Of a stretch of DNA of 64,000 nucleotides, positions 34,587-43,370 are shown piece after piece. Source of the stretch: Lucinisca nassula. Its lineage: Eukaryota; Mollusca; Bivalvia; Lucinida; Lucinidae. The first letter of the stretch is position 1; the number at the start of each line of letters is the position of its first letter. The notes under the pieces are model-generated. The model saw only the letters and a list, made by a program, of their open reading frames with translations, made no database searches and was not told the DNA's origin. The translations under genes and the position numbers were made by a program. The DNA lies in the NCBI GenBank assembly GCA_963580285.1, contig OY757011.1, positions 95,339,650 through 95,403,649 on the forward strand. Direction: 5' to 3'.

Positions 34587-34761
34587 AGATTATGCTCCAA
34601 CGGCAATATATTCATTGTCCGTATAGCACGGACAACGAATATACCACCAATTCGAGCACAATACATATATACCAAAATTTTCCGACGGCGATACAAACTA
34701 TATCGCCGACTTGAGCATAAAAAAATTAAATTATCGCCCTCTCAATAACACCTGAATCATC
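34587..34761 (+). repeat. Polinton left terminal inverted repeat, 175 bp
   Basis: It aligns to the reverse complement of 50155-50330 with two substitutions and one base of length difference in an A-run. Inside are two hairpins: TGTCCGT-ATAGC-ACGGACA and CGGCGATA-CAAACTA-TATCGCCG. Confidence 0.95.
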
Positions 34762-34958
34762 CTCAACACTCTATCATATTCAATCTCTTTATCTCTTCCT
34801 TATAAGGTTTAATATGACAATAATTTGTTGATGATTATAGTATAATCACCAATAAAGTATTGCTATAAACAATCACTGATATATAGGTCAAATTGCTTAC
34901 AGCATAATTATCTTTGACCCGGTTAATGGTGCATTTAATTTACAAATATATTGTAGTA

Positions 34959-35113
34959 TAAAGAGTCACAAAATACAGTTGAATTACAGCGTAATCCTCA
35001 AAAATATGTTTCTTAAAAAAGAGTCATAAAGTACAGTCGAATTACAGCGTAATCCTCAATAAAATGTTTCTTAAAAAAGAGTCACAAAATACAGACAAAT
35101 TACAGCGTATTAG
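34959..35113. repeat. 58-bp tandem repeat inside the left end of the Polinton
   Basis: AAGAGTCACAAAATACAG ... ATTACAGCGTAATCCTCAA recurs at 34963, 35021 and 35079 (2.7 copies). Confidence 0.9.
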
Positions 35114-35224
35114 AGGTGATATTAAAAATCTGCTCCGACAAAAGTCGCGGATAAACACTATATAGAAACATATTAAAAAGAATTTTGAAAATTCCACTTT
35201 GGGGCAAAAACTTTAACCCCTCCT

Positions 35225-35640
35225 GAAAGTGCCTTTACATAATCCAATGACCACCAGATTTTGCACATATAACAAGACTTTAAGGCTGTATAACATATTA
35301 AAATTCCAAGTTCCTATGACAACTTTTGGAATTTCTGAAAGTCTTTGAGTCTTCCTAAAAGTGGAATCCCATCAACCGATTAGTCTCAGATTTCGCATAT
35401 GTATTTGGGTTGCATATATACATATTATCACAAAATTTCAAAGTTCTAGCATCATTTTGGAATTTCCTGCAAGTCTTTGAATTGTTGTAAAATAACATTG
35501 GTTCAACTAATTACCACCAAACTTTGTACATATGTTTCAACATACAAAATGCACATTCTTATAAAATTTCAACATTGTAGGTCGGAAGTGAAGCAAAAAA
35601 AAAAAATATTAACTTTCATATTTTGGTGGTGGGTCATTTA
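35225..35640. repeat. Degenerate repeats of about 130 bp, no gene
   Basis: Three loose copies share CCAACTAATTACCACCAAACTTT-, ACATATTATCACAAAATTTCAA- and GGAATTTCCTGCAAGTCTTTGA-like words. No ORF of note lies between the left repeat array and the first gene at 35641. Confidence 0.55.
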
Positions 35641-36240
35641 CTATTGTAATTTTATTGAATAAAATAAAGCATTTTCTATCTTTTTTTTCATTTCATTCTT
35701 CGCTTGAGCCTTACCTTCCTCAATAAGTTTCTTTCTCTCTGCCTCACTTAATCCTGTTTGTTTTGAATGTATATTGTCTTTAATTTTATTATATTTGTCC
35801 AACTCATCCAACACAAGTTTAAATTCATTCTCAGATATCTGTCCGTCTGTCAAAGCCTTAGAAATCAAATCCTTTATACTATTCAACTTACTATCAGCAA
35901 TAGTTTTAATCTCATAATGTTTTTGCGCCTTCGACGTCAGCTTACGTCTAACAAGTTTAACACACACACCCAAACTTCCACACACAACAGCACCAATCTC
36001 TAAAGGCAACATAATTGGAACAGCCAATCCAACACCTGCCAAAATAACACTTGTTGATATCAAACCAGTATCAACTCCATCAGTAATATTTATTCCACGC
36101 TTATATTTCTTGTATAATGCTTTTCTCACATCTCTCTCATTAATTAACGTCTTCTCTATCTCAGATATCTTCTGTAATCTATAGTTCTGCCCATCTTCAA
36201 CAGGCAATTCAGGATATAATGGTGCAGTAGGTTGTTTCAT
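35641..36240 (-). CDS. Polinton conserved protein with hydrophobic hairpin, 199 aa
   Basis: The protein has an acidic/proline N-terminus (PLYPELPVEDG), a helical basic stretch to residue 50, two adjoining hydrophobic segments at about residues 58-70 and 76-95 (ISTSVILAGVGLAVPIML, IGAVVCGSLGVCV), then a long charged helix. Proteins of this layout recur in invertebrate Polintons, usually at this position, and have no assigned activity. A membrane or virion-associated role is inference. The stop is TAG. It is followed upstream on the same strand by the 184-aa gene after 26 bp. The start ATG follows an A-rich leader, as in the other genes of this element. No damage seen. Confidence 0.8.
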   Translation of the reverse strand: MKQPTAPLYPELPVEDGQNYRLQKISEIEKTLINERDVRKALYKKYKRGINITDGVDTGLISTSVILAGVGLAVPIMLPLEIGAVVCGSLGVCVKLVRRKLTSKAQKHYEIKTIADSKLNSIKDLISKALTDGQISENEFKLVLDELDKYNKIKDNIHSKQTGLSEAERKKLIEEGKAQAKNEMKKKIENALFYSIKLQ

Positions 36241-36266
36241 TTTTTTCTTAATAACATATATTTTTT

Positions 36267-36821
36267 TTATTCAATAAATAATTCAATTATCATCGAAGCC
36301 ACAGTATTAACACATGTAGCATTATTAGTCTGACAAACAAAATCAATCGCATCACCAGCCCTAACCTTTAACGGTGTAGCAAAGTTATCGTGTTTCCTTA
36401 AAATATCATTCAATGATATACCATATCCTGTTTGTGGATTTCCATTTATAGAAACAACAACAGATACATCACCTCTTATTCTTTTACTCGATAACCCCAC
36501 ACCCAATATTTGACCTGAAAAGTTCATCACATATCCAACACCTACCTCTCTACCACCATTACCAAAACTAAACACTTCATTCTTCTGCAATGGTCCTTTG
36601 CTCTCTGCACAGATGCTTATCAATTTTTTGTCTGACGTATTTTCAACTTTATTGTATAACAACCGATGATTGAGATGTATATCCCGAACTCTATCTTGAA
36701 GTTCTGTATGTCTATCATTCAATGTATTTATTTGTGTAAATGCTTGACTTCTCATATTAAATATTTCTTGTTTCAGCCCCAATGCATCTACGTGTTTTCT
36801 CTTAGCACCAAATATACTCAT
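36267..36821 (-). CDS. Polinton protein with coiled-coil stem and beta-rich head, 184 aa
   Basis: Residues about 15-60 form a heptad-like helix (LKQEIFNMRSQAFTQINTLN). The remainder is rich in beta-type sequence with many Gly (EVFSFGNGG, VGVGYVMNFSGQILGVGL). An N-terminal oligomerising stem plus a globular beta head is the plan of viral fibre or spike proteins. I make that comparison from layout only and recognise no motif. The gene is 13 bp from the candidate minor capsid gene on the same strand, which supports a structural role. Intact reading frame. Confidence 0.7.
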   Translation of the reverse strand: MSIFGAKRKHVDALGLKQEIFNMRSQAFTQINTLNDRHTELQDRVRDIHLNHRLLYNKVENTSDKKLISICAESKGPLQKNEVFSFGNGGREVGVGYVMNFSGQILGVGLSSKRIRGDVSVVVSINGNPQTGYGISLNDILRKHDNFATPLKVRAGDAIDFVCQTNNATCVNTVASMIIELFIE

Positions 36822-36834
36822 TTTTTTATTATAA

Positions 36835-37473
36835 TTATATAATTTCCAAAACGCAATTAATTGGTAGATGATTAATTACCTTGTTGTTATTTTCATCCCT
36901 GATTTCTAATTTCAATTCTGCTATAGCATCATTCACCAAACACTTATATTCTGGATGCTCAAATCTCACTGTTGTTATCTCTCCAAACTCTTTATTTTCC
37001 ACTGGAACAACAGCCAACACAGTACTCGGCATACCATCTAAATAATTATTTGAAGTATTAATCTGTTCCAAATGAACATACAATGATTTATAAACAGCAA
37101 AATCTATAGTCTCACCATAATGAGTTTCATTAACAGCAAACTTTCGCTTATTTCCAAACCCCAACATTTGTTTTAAGCCCTTGCTTATCTTCAATTCATC
37201 CGGTGTAATTAAAGAAGCAATTCCATTTGTTTCATTTACAGATAATGTAATATTATTACTTTGAAATAAATCTGCTATTTGTTGGAAACTATAATAACCA
37301 TCTATAATCTTATGAGGTCTCTCTTTAGTCTTCTGCAAATATTCATCAACAACATTATACCATCCAACACCATATGTTATAGATTTCAAACCAATACGTT
37401 TATTCCCATCTCTGTTATCAATGTATTGTTGCAAGTTTATTGTCTTGTCAATATTCGAAATTGTATGATACAT
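36835..37473 (-). CDS. Candidate minor capsid (penton-type, single jelly-roll) protein, 212 aa
   Basis: The protein is predominantly beta-type, and its last 30 residues (LKLEIRDENNNKV then NCVLEII) resemble the closing strands of the Polinton minor capsid protein, which is predicted to fold as a single jelly-roll and fill the capsid vertices. Size and neighbourhood agree: it is divergently arranged with the 409-aa gene over 31 bp and followed by the possible fibre-like gene. There is no enzyme motif. Intact frame. The assignment rests on remembered family features rather than an alignment. Confidence 0.65.
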   Translation of the reverse strand: MYHTISNIDKTINLQQYIDNRDGNKRIGLKSITYGVGWYNVVDEYLQKTKERPHKIIDGYYSFQQIADLFQSNNITLSVNETNGIASLITPDELKISKGLKQMLGFGNKRKFAVNETHYGETIDFAVYKSLYVHLEQINTSNNYLDGMPSTVLAVVPVENKEFGEITTVRFEHPEYKCLVNDAIAELKLEIRDENNNKVINHLPINCVLEII

Positions 37474-37504
37474 TTTTATTTTTTATATATAATCAATAAT
37501 AAAA
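37474..37504. promoter_or_regulatory. 31-bp divergent start region
   Basis: An all-AT-like spacer between two ATGs facing apart; it must hold both promoters or be part of them. It contains TATATATAA. Confidence 0.6.
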
Positions 37505-38734
37505 ATGATACCTAAAGAATTCAAGTACAATCCCAATGCATCATATAACCCTAATACTAAATATACCGAAAAGAATATTGAACTTATAAAACAAACGATT
37601 TATGTTAACAAAGACGACCATTTTCCAGTAACGTTTCCCGACTTATTTCAAAACTATCAAAATCCAACATTACACACCAATGAACCGTGGAATACATGGC
37701 TTCATTCATCATTTGACTGGTGGCAATGTCAATTAAATTTTGCTGTCTGGTGTGCCACTGCAGGATGTGGTGTAAGTTATCAAGACCATTTGCAAAACAC
37801 TTCAGGACTAACTAAAACAGTATATACATTTCATGTTTATTATTGTATTGCTCGTATTTTGAAAGAACTTCAAACACCTTTACCAACAGATGCATCATTT
37901 TGTTATTACAAAAACCCATACGACAAAGCAACCTATCAAAAGTTATGCAATGAATTCAATGTTTCACCTAATACAGATTGGCGTCAAAAATTAGAAAGTA
38001 GTTCTAAATGCAGTGGTCTAGGGAGTTACACACAATATTTTAAACCAAGTGGAAAATATAGACAAGATCATAGAAGTGATGGACCATTCTTTAATCCAAA
38101 TGATAAAATAGCACATACAGTAGATATAAGTGACGCCTGGACAATGTTTATATTAGACAAATCAAAAGGATTAACAAAAACAGGTATTGAACGAATTAAC
38201 GAAAGTATTAGAATGTTTGTATGGGCTCTATTAGGAGCACAATCTCAAACACGTGTAGAAATACTAAAAATAGGCACAGGATTTGATGCTCAGAAACAAT
38301 TTCTTGCTAACACTGAAGACGCTATTAATAGTCCAGTTGATTTACCAAGTCAAATACAAATATATCAAAACACACTCAAATATGCAAGAAGTAAAGTAGA
38401 TTTTGTTTATGGTATTGGATTATATATGTCTCCCAGTGATATGATTTTACAAATTGGCACTATCGCTGGATATAATAATAAAATTGTAATTGCAACAGAA
38501 AATCAAACACTTGGTTTCAATAGTGATGTAAATGTTAAACCTGTTGCACCTACTACACAACCTGCAACTATACAAGGCACACCAACAAAGAAATCTCTAC
38601 CAGAACCAAAACATCAGGAAACAAAAAAATCTCTACCAGAACCAAAACATCAGGAAACAAAAATCAAATCTCTACAAGAACCCGTTGAAAAAAAAAAGAA
38701 GCAATACAACACGAAGACAACAAAACAGCATTAA
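37505..38734 (+). CDS. Polinton conserved protein, 409 aa, with out-of-frame membrane tail
   Basis: The N-terminal 320 residues carry the words EPWNTWLHSSFDWWQ and FAVWCATAGCGVSY, which I associate with a widespread Polinton protein of unknown function. Then comes a low-complexity tail with the 12-residue repeat KSLPEPKHQETK twice (38590-38661) and a Lys run. The run is coded by ten A residues at 38688-38697. After it this frame ends at 38734. The overlapping frame one base back stays open to TAA at 38782-38784 and codes an acidic linker plus a hydrophobic stretch (IVGSIVIGLLIMY). Either one base was lost from the A-run, or ribosomal slippage makes two forms. That longer reading would end exactly against the convergent 440-aa gene. 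Confidence 0.8.
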   Translation: MIPKEFKYNPNASYNPNTKYTEKNIELIKQTIYVNKDDHFPVTFPDLFQNYQNPTLHTNEPWNTWLHSSFDWWQCQLNFAVWCATAGCGVSYQDHLQNTSGLTKTVYTFHVYYCIARILKELQTPLPTDASFCYYKNPYDKATYQKLCNEFNVSPNTDWRQKLESSSKCSGLGSYTQYFKPSGKYRQDHRSDGPFFNPNDKIAHTVDISDAWTMFILDKSKGLTKTGIERINESIRMFVWALLGAQSQTRVEILKIGTGFDAQKQFLANTEDAINSPVDLPSQIQIYQNTLKYARSKVDFVYGIGLYMSPSDMILQIGTIAGYNNKIVIATENQTLGFNSDVNVKPVAPTTQPATIQGTPTKKSLPEPKHQETKKSLPEPKHQETKIKSLQEPVEKKKKQYNTKTTKQH

Positions 38735-38784
38735 TAGTTGGTAGTATTGTAATTGGACTATTAATTATGTATGAAATTTATTAA
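38690..38784 (+). CDS. Membrane-anchor tail in the -1 frame of the 409-aa gene
   Basis: Open from the A-run to TAA 38782-38784. It encodes about 28 residues with a typical single membrane span at the very end. Its stop shares the TTAA at 38781-38784 with the stop of the convergent gene. Listed separately because it has no start of its own. Confidence 0.55.
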
Positions 38785-40103
38785 GTTCTTTTTTTTCTTA
38801 TAAACTCTCTTGCAGATGCATATAACAATCCAGCAACCAATACAACTAATGCCCATAGATGTTCTCCAAACCAACTAACAACTTTACCCGCAGAAGACAA
38901 CAACCAAGACACAATAGAACCAATAACACCTGGTAATGCAGTAGCTACTTTTCCTGCAAGGGTAGAAAGTAATTTACCAAGATTTGATAATTGTTTCTTA
39001 ACCCAATCTTTAACACCACCTTTTGGTGGAGAAGGAGGGGTTGAAGTAGTACCACCACCAGTAGGAATAACAGCTTCTACAATAACAGCAATAATCATTC
39101 CAAAAGCAGTTAAAACACTAACAATTGTAATGCCTTGTTCTCTGAATAATGTTCTAATTCTTTCACCCAATGTAGTGTCTTCTTTTAATACTTTGTTTAT
39201 AGTCTCTTTGATTCTATTTACCTGACTACGTAGTTTATCTTTATTAACATTAATAACTTCCAATCTTGCACTTCTCTCACTTTCTAACTCTTTGATTCGA
39301 CTACTTATCCTTTCTATTTGAAATTCATCATTGTCTGCTTTAGTTTGTTCTAATTTTGTATTTTCTTTTGCTAAGTCTTTATTTGTTTCATTTAGTTTTG
39401 CCAATTCATTTGCTATCTCTTCTTTGACTGTTGTCATTGCATTTGCTATTCCATCAATCTCTCTTTTTGTCCAATCTGTTTGTGTTTCTTGTTCATTAGT
39501 AAATGATGTCTCCAATGTTTTCACAGCAGTTTCTACATCAACTGTTGTATTTAATAGTTCTTGAGTTTGTTCTTGTGATGATATATCTTGTAAAGGTATT
39601 TCTTCTTCTGTTTGTGTTATTTGAGTTCTCGTTTGAAGTAATTGTGTGAATGCTTTTCTACCTTCTTTAAGTCTTGTAGCAGATGGTTTAAAATCATCTA
39701 CACCTAATACATTCCTAACAAAATCAACACCATATTTCCTTTGCAAAGTATTAAATGATAAAAATGTTGCTATTTCATCTGGTGCATTGGAACGATAATA
39801 TGTTAATGCAATATCCTTTCCACCTTCATCTTTAACATATAACATTGGTCTCCCTATATCATCTTTCTTGAGAGACAAACCTTTGATTTTACGTTTAGAT
39901 TCATCATTCCTTTCGTAAAATCTATCTATCATTTTTTGACCTATGCTTTTACGCAGAGTTTTCCAATCATCACCGGTTAAATCATTCAAATCAGCAAACT
40001 GACTATTTAATGTTCTCTGAAACTCTTCTTCATCTGTAAAAGATGTTTCTGCTTCTTTATCATAATCCTCCCTGTCATACTCAGGATTTTCATATTCAGC
40101 CAT
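38781..40103 (-). CDS. Polinton conserved coiled-coil membrane protein, 440 aa
   Basis: There is an acidic N-terminus, then a conserved-looking block (LRKSIGQKMIDRFYERNDES, residues about 50-70, and GRPMLYVKDEGG), a Gln/Thr-rich linker, a long coiled coil at about residues 215-320 (ELAKLNETNKDLAKENTKLE), one hydrophobic segment (GITIVSVLTAFGMIIAVIVE, about 328-350), a Gly/Pro hinge (GGGTTSTPPSPPKGG) and a second hydrophobic segment near the C-terminus (about 412-428) before RKKRT. Proteins of this plan are common in Polintons and lack a known function. Divergent from the capsid gene (45-bp spacer). Intact. Confidence 0.8.
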   Translation of the reverse strand: MAEYENPEYDREDYDKEAETSFTDEEEFQRTLNSQFADLNDLTGDDWKTLRKSIGQKMIDRFYERNDESKRKIKGLSLKKDDIGRPMLYVKDEGGKDIALTYYRSNAPDEIATFLSFNTLQRKYGVDFVRNVLGVDDFKPSATRLKEGRKAFTQLLQTRTQITQTEEEIPLQDISSQEQTQELLNTTVDVETAVKTLETSFTNEQETQTDWTKREIDGIANAMTTVKEEIANELAKLNETNKDLAKENTKLEQTKADNDEFQIERISSRIKELESERSARLEVINVNKDKLRSQVNRIKETINKVLKEDTTLGERIRTLFREQGITIVSVLTAFGMIIAVIVEAVIPTGGGTTSTPPSPPKGGVKDWVKKQLSNLGKLLSTLAGKVATALPGVIGSIVSWLLSSAGKVVSWFGEHLWALVVLVAGLLYASAREFIRKKRT

Positions 40104-40148
40104 TATTTATTTATTATTTAAAAATATTTTTTATCTTTTAATAAAAAC
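40104..40148. promoter_or_regulatory. 45-bp divergent start region at the capsid gene
   Basis: The spacer contains AAAATATTTTTTATC and is otherwise A/T. It separates the capsid ATG (40149) from the opposed ATG (40103), so it probably serves as a two-way promoter. Confidence 0.6.
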
Positions 40149-41414
40149 ATGTCAGCTTACGGAAATAAATTAAACCCTTACAGAAAATTAAGAGAACCAC
40201 GAGGTGTGAGAGGCATCCGCCAAAGTGTAGTAATAACAAATAACCCTTCAACTATTGATCAAAATCAACAATTATTAGTGAGATTTCCTAATCTAAGTAG
40301 TAATGATGTTATTGTTCCCGGAACAGTCAGATTAGCATTTGAAATTGAACTAACCTCTAAAGATGCAAATGCAACTATATTTCAAAACATAGGAAGAGCA
40401 ATAATTAAGAAAACAACAATTAGAATTAGTGGAAATGAAGTTATGTCCATTGACGATAGTGACATCTATCATTGTTATATTGATTTATGGAAGACTATTA
40501 CAGAACGTGTAAATATGGTATACCAAGGCGTTGGCAAAGAGAACATGTTGAAACATAGAGTGGGTGCAGGAAACGCAACAGCAGATAAAGAAGATCAAGC
40601 CATTGCAAAAGCATATGGAAACAGGTTTTGCATCCCACTTGATTTTGAATTATTGGAAACCCATATGCCATTTTATCAAGCTGGATTAGGAGATAGACTT
40701 GAATATGAACTTACATTCAATGATTATAATAAAGTAATTAAATCAGGCGATGCAACTTCAACTTATACAATCAAAAATATTTGTTTGGAATTTGATATTG
40801 TTTCTGATACTGAATTAGCAAGACAAATAAGACAGCAAGTTGATGGTAAAATGGTTATTTTGTATGACAGAATACTAAGACACAGAAAAATAACTAAAAA
40901 CAAATCTGATACACTATAGAATATCAATCTAAATGTTCCTGCAAGAAGTATGAAAGGAATTCTTATGCTATTCGAAGATCCTGAAAGGGCCAGCACAGAA
41001 GAATATTATAATCCAGAAATTACAAAAGTGGAAATGACAATAGAAGGGATTCCGAATCAATTGTATAGTCAAGGAATGAAGTCCCACCAACACTGGGACG
41101 AAATAAATAAATTCTTTGCTTTGAATTCAAAAAGAAACAAAGAAACAAGTATGGTCGTTAAAGATTTATATTTTACTGATACAACAATAGAAAAATATCT
41201 AACGAACAGGTATGCTTTATGGTTGGATTTACGTTCAACTGATGATAATACACTTCATGGTTCTGGAAGAAGAATTGAAAATGCATCAGAAGGTATCACA
41301 ATACAAATAACGAAAGAAGCAGGAGCAGATGAACCAATCAATCTTTATTTGTTTGTTATACAAGATGCACAAATCAACTTTGAAGATGGTAGATTTAAAG
41401 AAGTCAGTTATTAA
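40149..41414 (+). pseudogene. Polinton major capsid protein (double jelly-roll), interrupted by TAG
   Basis: The frame runs 421 codons. Codon 257 (40917-40919) is TAG and the same frame continues without a shift to TAA at 41412-41414. The N-terminal half (LNPYRKLREPRGVRGIRQSV, GTVRLAFEIEL, IIKKTTIRISGNEV, EYELTFNDYNKVIK) and the C-terminal half (MKGILMLFEDP, KVEMTIEGIPNQLYSQGM, FALNSKRNKETSMV) are beta-rich and match my knowledge of the Polinton major capsid protein, which builds the icosahedral shell. The gene sits directly ahead of the packaging ATPase, as usual. A single in-frame stop with no other damage suggests recent inactivation. Confidence 0.85.
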
Positions 41415-41437
41415 TATTTTTTTTTTTACAAATAAAA

Positions 41438-42016
41438 ATGGAACTACCAAAATATCCTCATTGTGCTATTATATGTGGTCAAACTGGATGCGGGAAAACA
41501 GAGTTTGTCCTTGACCTTTTGGAAGAGGAATATCGTCAAGTATTTAAACATATTGTTATACTTTGCCCAACCATTCAATGGAACAAGGCTTATAAAAATC
41601 GTGAGTGGATTGGTGATGTTAGAAAGCCTAAAACAAAAAATATAACAATTGTTAATCCTATTGTTAATGGAGAAGAAAAACTACAAGAACTACTAAGAAT
41701 GTTCTTTAATAAATATGCTGGTCATTCTACTCTCTACATTATTGATGATTGCAGTGCAACGAAAGAACTAACAAAGAAAAAAGATATGTTATCAGAATTA
41801 GCATTTTCTGGTAGGCATGCAGAACAATCAGTGTGGGTTATTTCGCAGAGATATAATTCTGTGTTAAAAGATTTAAGAGAACAAACAAAATGGCTATGCA
41901 TGTTCTACACAAAAGATAGAGATAGTTTTGAAAATTGTTTAAGAGAGAATGATGTTATTCCTACTTTGGAAGAACGACAGAGAATAAAAGAAGAACTGAA
42001 AAAAGAAGCACCGTAA
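41438..42016 (+). CDS. Packaging ATPase (FtsK/HerA-A32 type), 3' end frameshifted
   Basis: Walker A is GQTGCGKT at residues 14-21, Walker B LYIIDDC is near residue 105, and the sensor-like WVISQRYNS near 140 is in the order expected for the A32-type DNA-packaging ATPase of Polintons and related viruses. It would pump the element's DNA into capsids. Start ATG 41438 follows an AT-rich leader 23 bp after the capsid stop. The frame ends at TAA 42014-42016. A different frame stays open from 42015 to TAG 42075-42077 and reads like a natural C-terminus (begins KLILKTDQP). A small indel near 42010 has therefore probably cut the last 20 residues or so. All catalytic motifs remain. Confidence 0.88.
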   Translation: MELPKYPHCAIICGQTGCGKTEFVLDLLEEEYRQVFKHIVILCPTIQWNKAYKNREWIGDVRKPKTKNITIVNPIVNGEEKLQELLRMFFNKYAGHSTLYIIDDCSATKELTKKKDMLSELAFSGRHAEQSVWVISQRYNSVLKDLREQTKWLCMFYTKDRDSFENCLRENDVIPTLEERQRIKEELKKEAP

Positions 42017-42192
42017 GTTAATTTTGAAGACTGACCAGCCTACTGGTTATTGGTTGGTTGATTCATTATTTTTTTAGCAATGATTAAGTAATGTTTATGC
42101 AATGATTAAGTAATGCTTATACAATGCTGTAGCAAATCTTAAGTACTCACCTTTAGAGACAGAGATGCGCAGAACAAAAAAAACAACACTGT

Positions 42193-43309
42193 CTACACAG
42201 TTTCAATATGCAATAATCTCTTAACTTCATCATTATACGGCTTCACCAATTCATAATATCGATGTTTTAATCTCTCTTTTTGCGCTCCACAAGGAACACA
42301 TATTTGATATTTAGCACAAGTTCCTTTTCCACATTTCAAACAGGGTTTAACTTTACTTTTTATGCCCCCGCCATTCGAAGAATGGTGGAAAGGGCATATA
42401 GCGTTGCCCTTGTCCGTCCGTCCGTCCGTCCGTTCGTCCGTCCGTCCGTGCGTCCGTCCGTGCGTCCGAAACTTAAACGCAGTCAATAACTTCCTTATTT
42501 CTTGATGGATTTTAAAATTATTCAGCAGAAATGTTAACCATCATGAGACGACGTGTCACATGCAAAGCTCAGGTCCATACCTCCAAGGTCAAGGTCATAC
42601 TTAGAGGTCAAAGGTCCAAAAAAGGGTCCGAAACTTAAACGCAGTCAATAACTTTCTTATTTTTGGATGGATTTTGAAATTACTTTGTAGAAATGTTAAC
42701 CATCATGAGACGATGTATCATGTGCAAAACCCAGGTCCGTACCTCCAAGGTCAAGGTCATACTTAGAGGTCAAAGGTCAAAAAAAGGGTCCGAAACTTAA
42801 ACGCAGTCAATAACTTACTTATTTCTGGATGGATTTTAAAATTACTTTGAAGAAATATTAACCATCATGAGACGATGTGTCACATGCAAACCCAGATCCG
42901 TACCTCCAAGGTCAAGGTCATACTTAGAGGTCAAAGGTAAAAAAAAATGGTCCGAAACTTAAACGCAGTCAATAACTTTCTTATCTCTGGATGGATTTTG
43001 AAATTATTTGGCAGAAATGTTGGCCATCATGAGACAATCTGCCTCACACAAAACCAACGTCCTTACCTGCAAGGTCAAGGTCATACTTAGAGGTGAAACA
43101 TGAAAAAAGGGTCCAAAACTAAAACACAGTTAATAACTTTCTATGGATGAATACGAACATAGACATATTTTCAGGCGGGGGCATCCGTGTCCTATGGACG
43201 CATTTCTAGTTTTCATTAGATAATTATGCAGTTTGCAATATTTTGAATTTTTGGTCGCTTTTGAATGACATGGTTCATGATTACCAATTTTCAAGAATGT
43301 GCATTCCAT
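42193..43309 (-). pseudogene. Cys-rich zinc-binding protein gene split by a pearl-like insertion
   Basis: On the minus strand an ATG at 43309 opens a frame with C, EPCHSK and YCKLHNY that runs into the insertion edge near 43205. Beyond the insertion, from about 42357, the frame KPCLKCGKGTCAKYQICVPCG to TAA at 42193 continues with the same Cys-rich character. Together these are about 90 codons of gene separated by roughly 850 bp of repeat. Several CxxC pairs suggest a small zinc-ribbon protein. Function unknown. The automatic-looking ORF through the GTCC microsatellite is not real coding. Confidence 0.65.
42357..43209. mobile_element. Pearl-like insertion inside the Polinton
   Basis: It opens TATGCCCCCGCCATTCGAAG with a short hairpin (CCATTCGAAGAATGG), then (GTCC)n, then four to five units of about 162 bp starting GTCCGAAACTTAAACGCAG (42463, 42626, 42788, 42950 and 43111, the last diverged). 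It closes GCGGGGGCATCCGTGTCC ... TTTCTAGTT. GCCCCCGC and GCGGGGGC at the two ends are inverted. The host reading frame resumes on either side. Confidence 0.85.
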
Positions 43310-43370
43310 TTTTTTACTTATATTTTATATTTTTTAAATAAAAAAAAATCTTATTAAAGAAAAAATAATA

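Noticed and set aside
42193..42486. 97-codon minus-strand ORF as a complete gene
   Set aside because: Its first 40 codons translate the GTCC microsatellite of the inserted repeat; only the Cys-rich C-terminal part is Polinton coding sequence.
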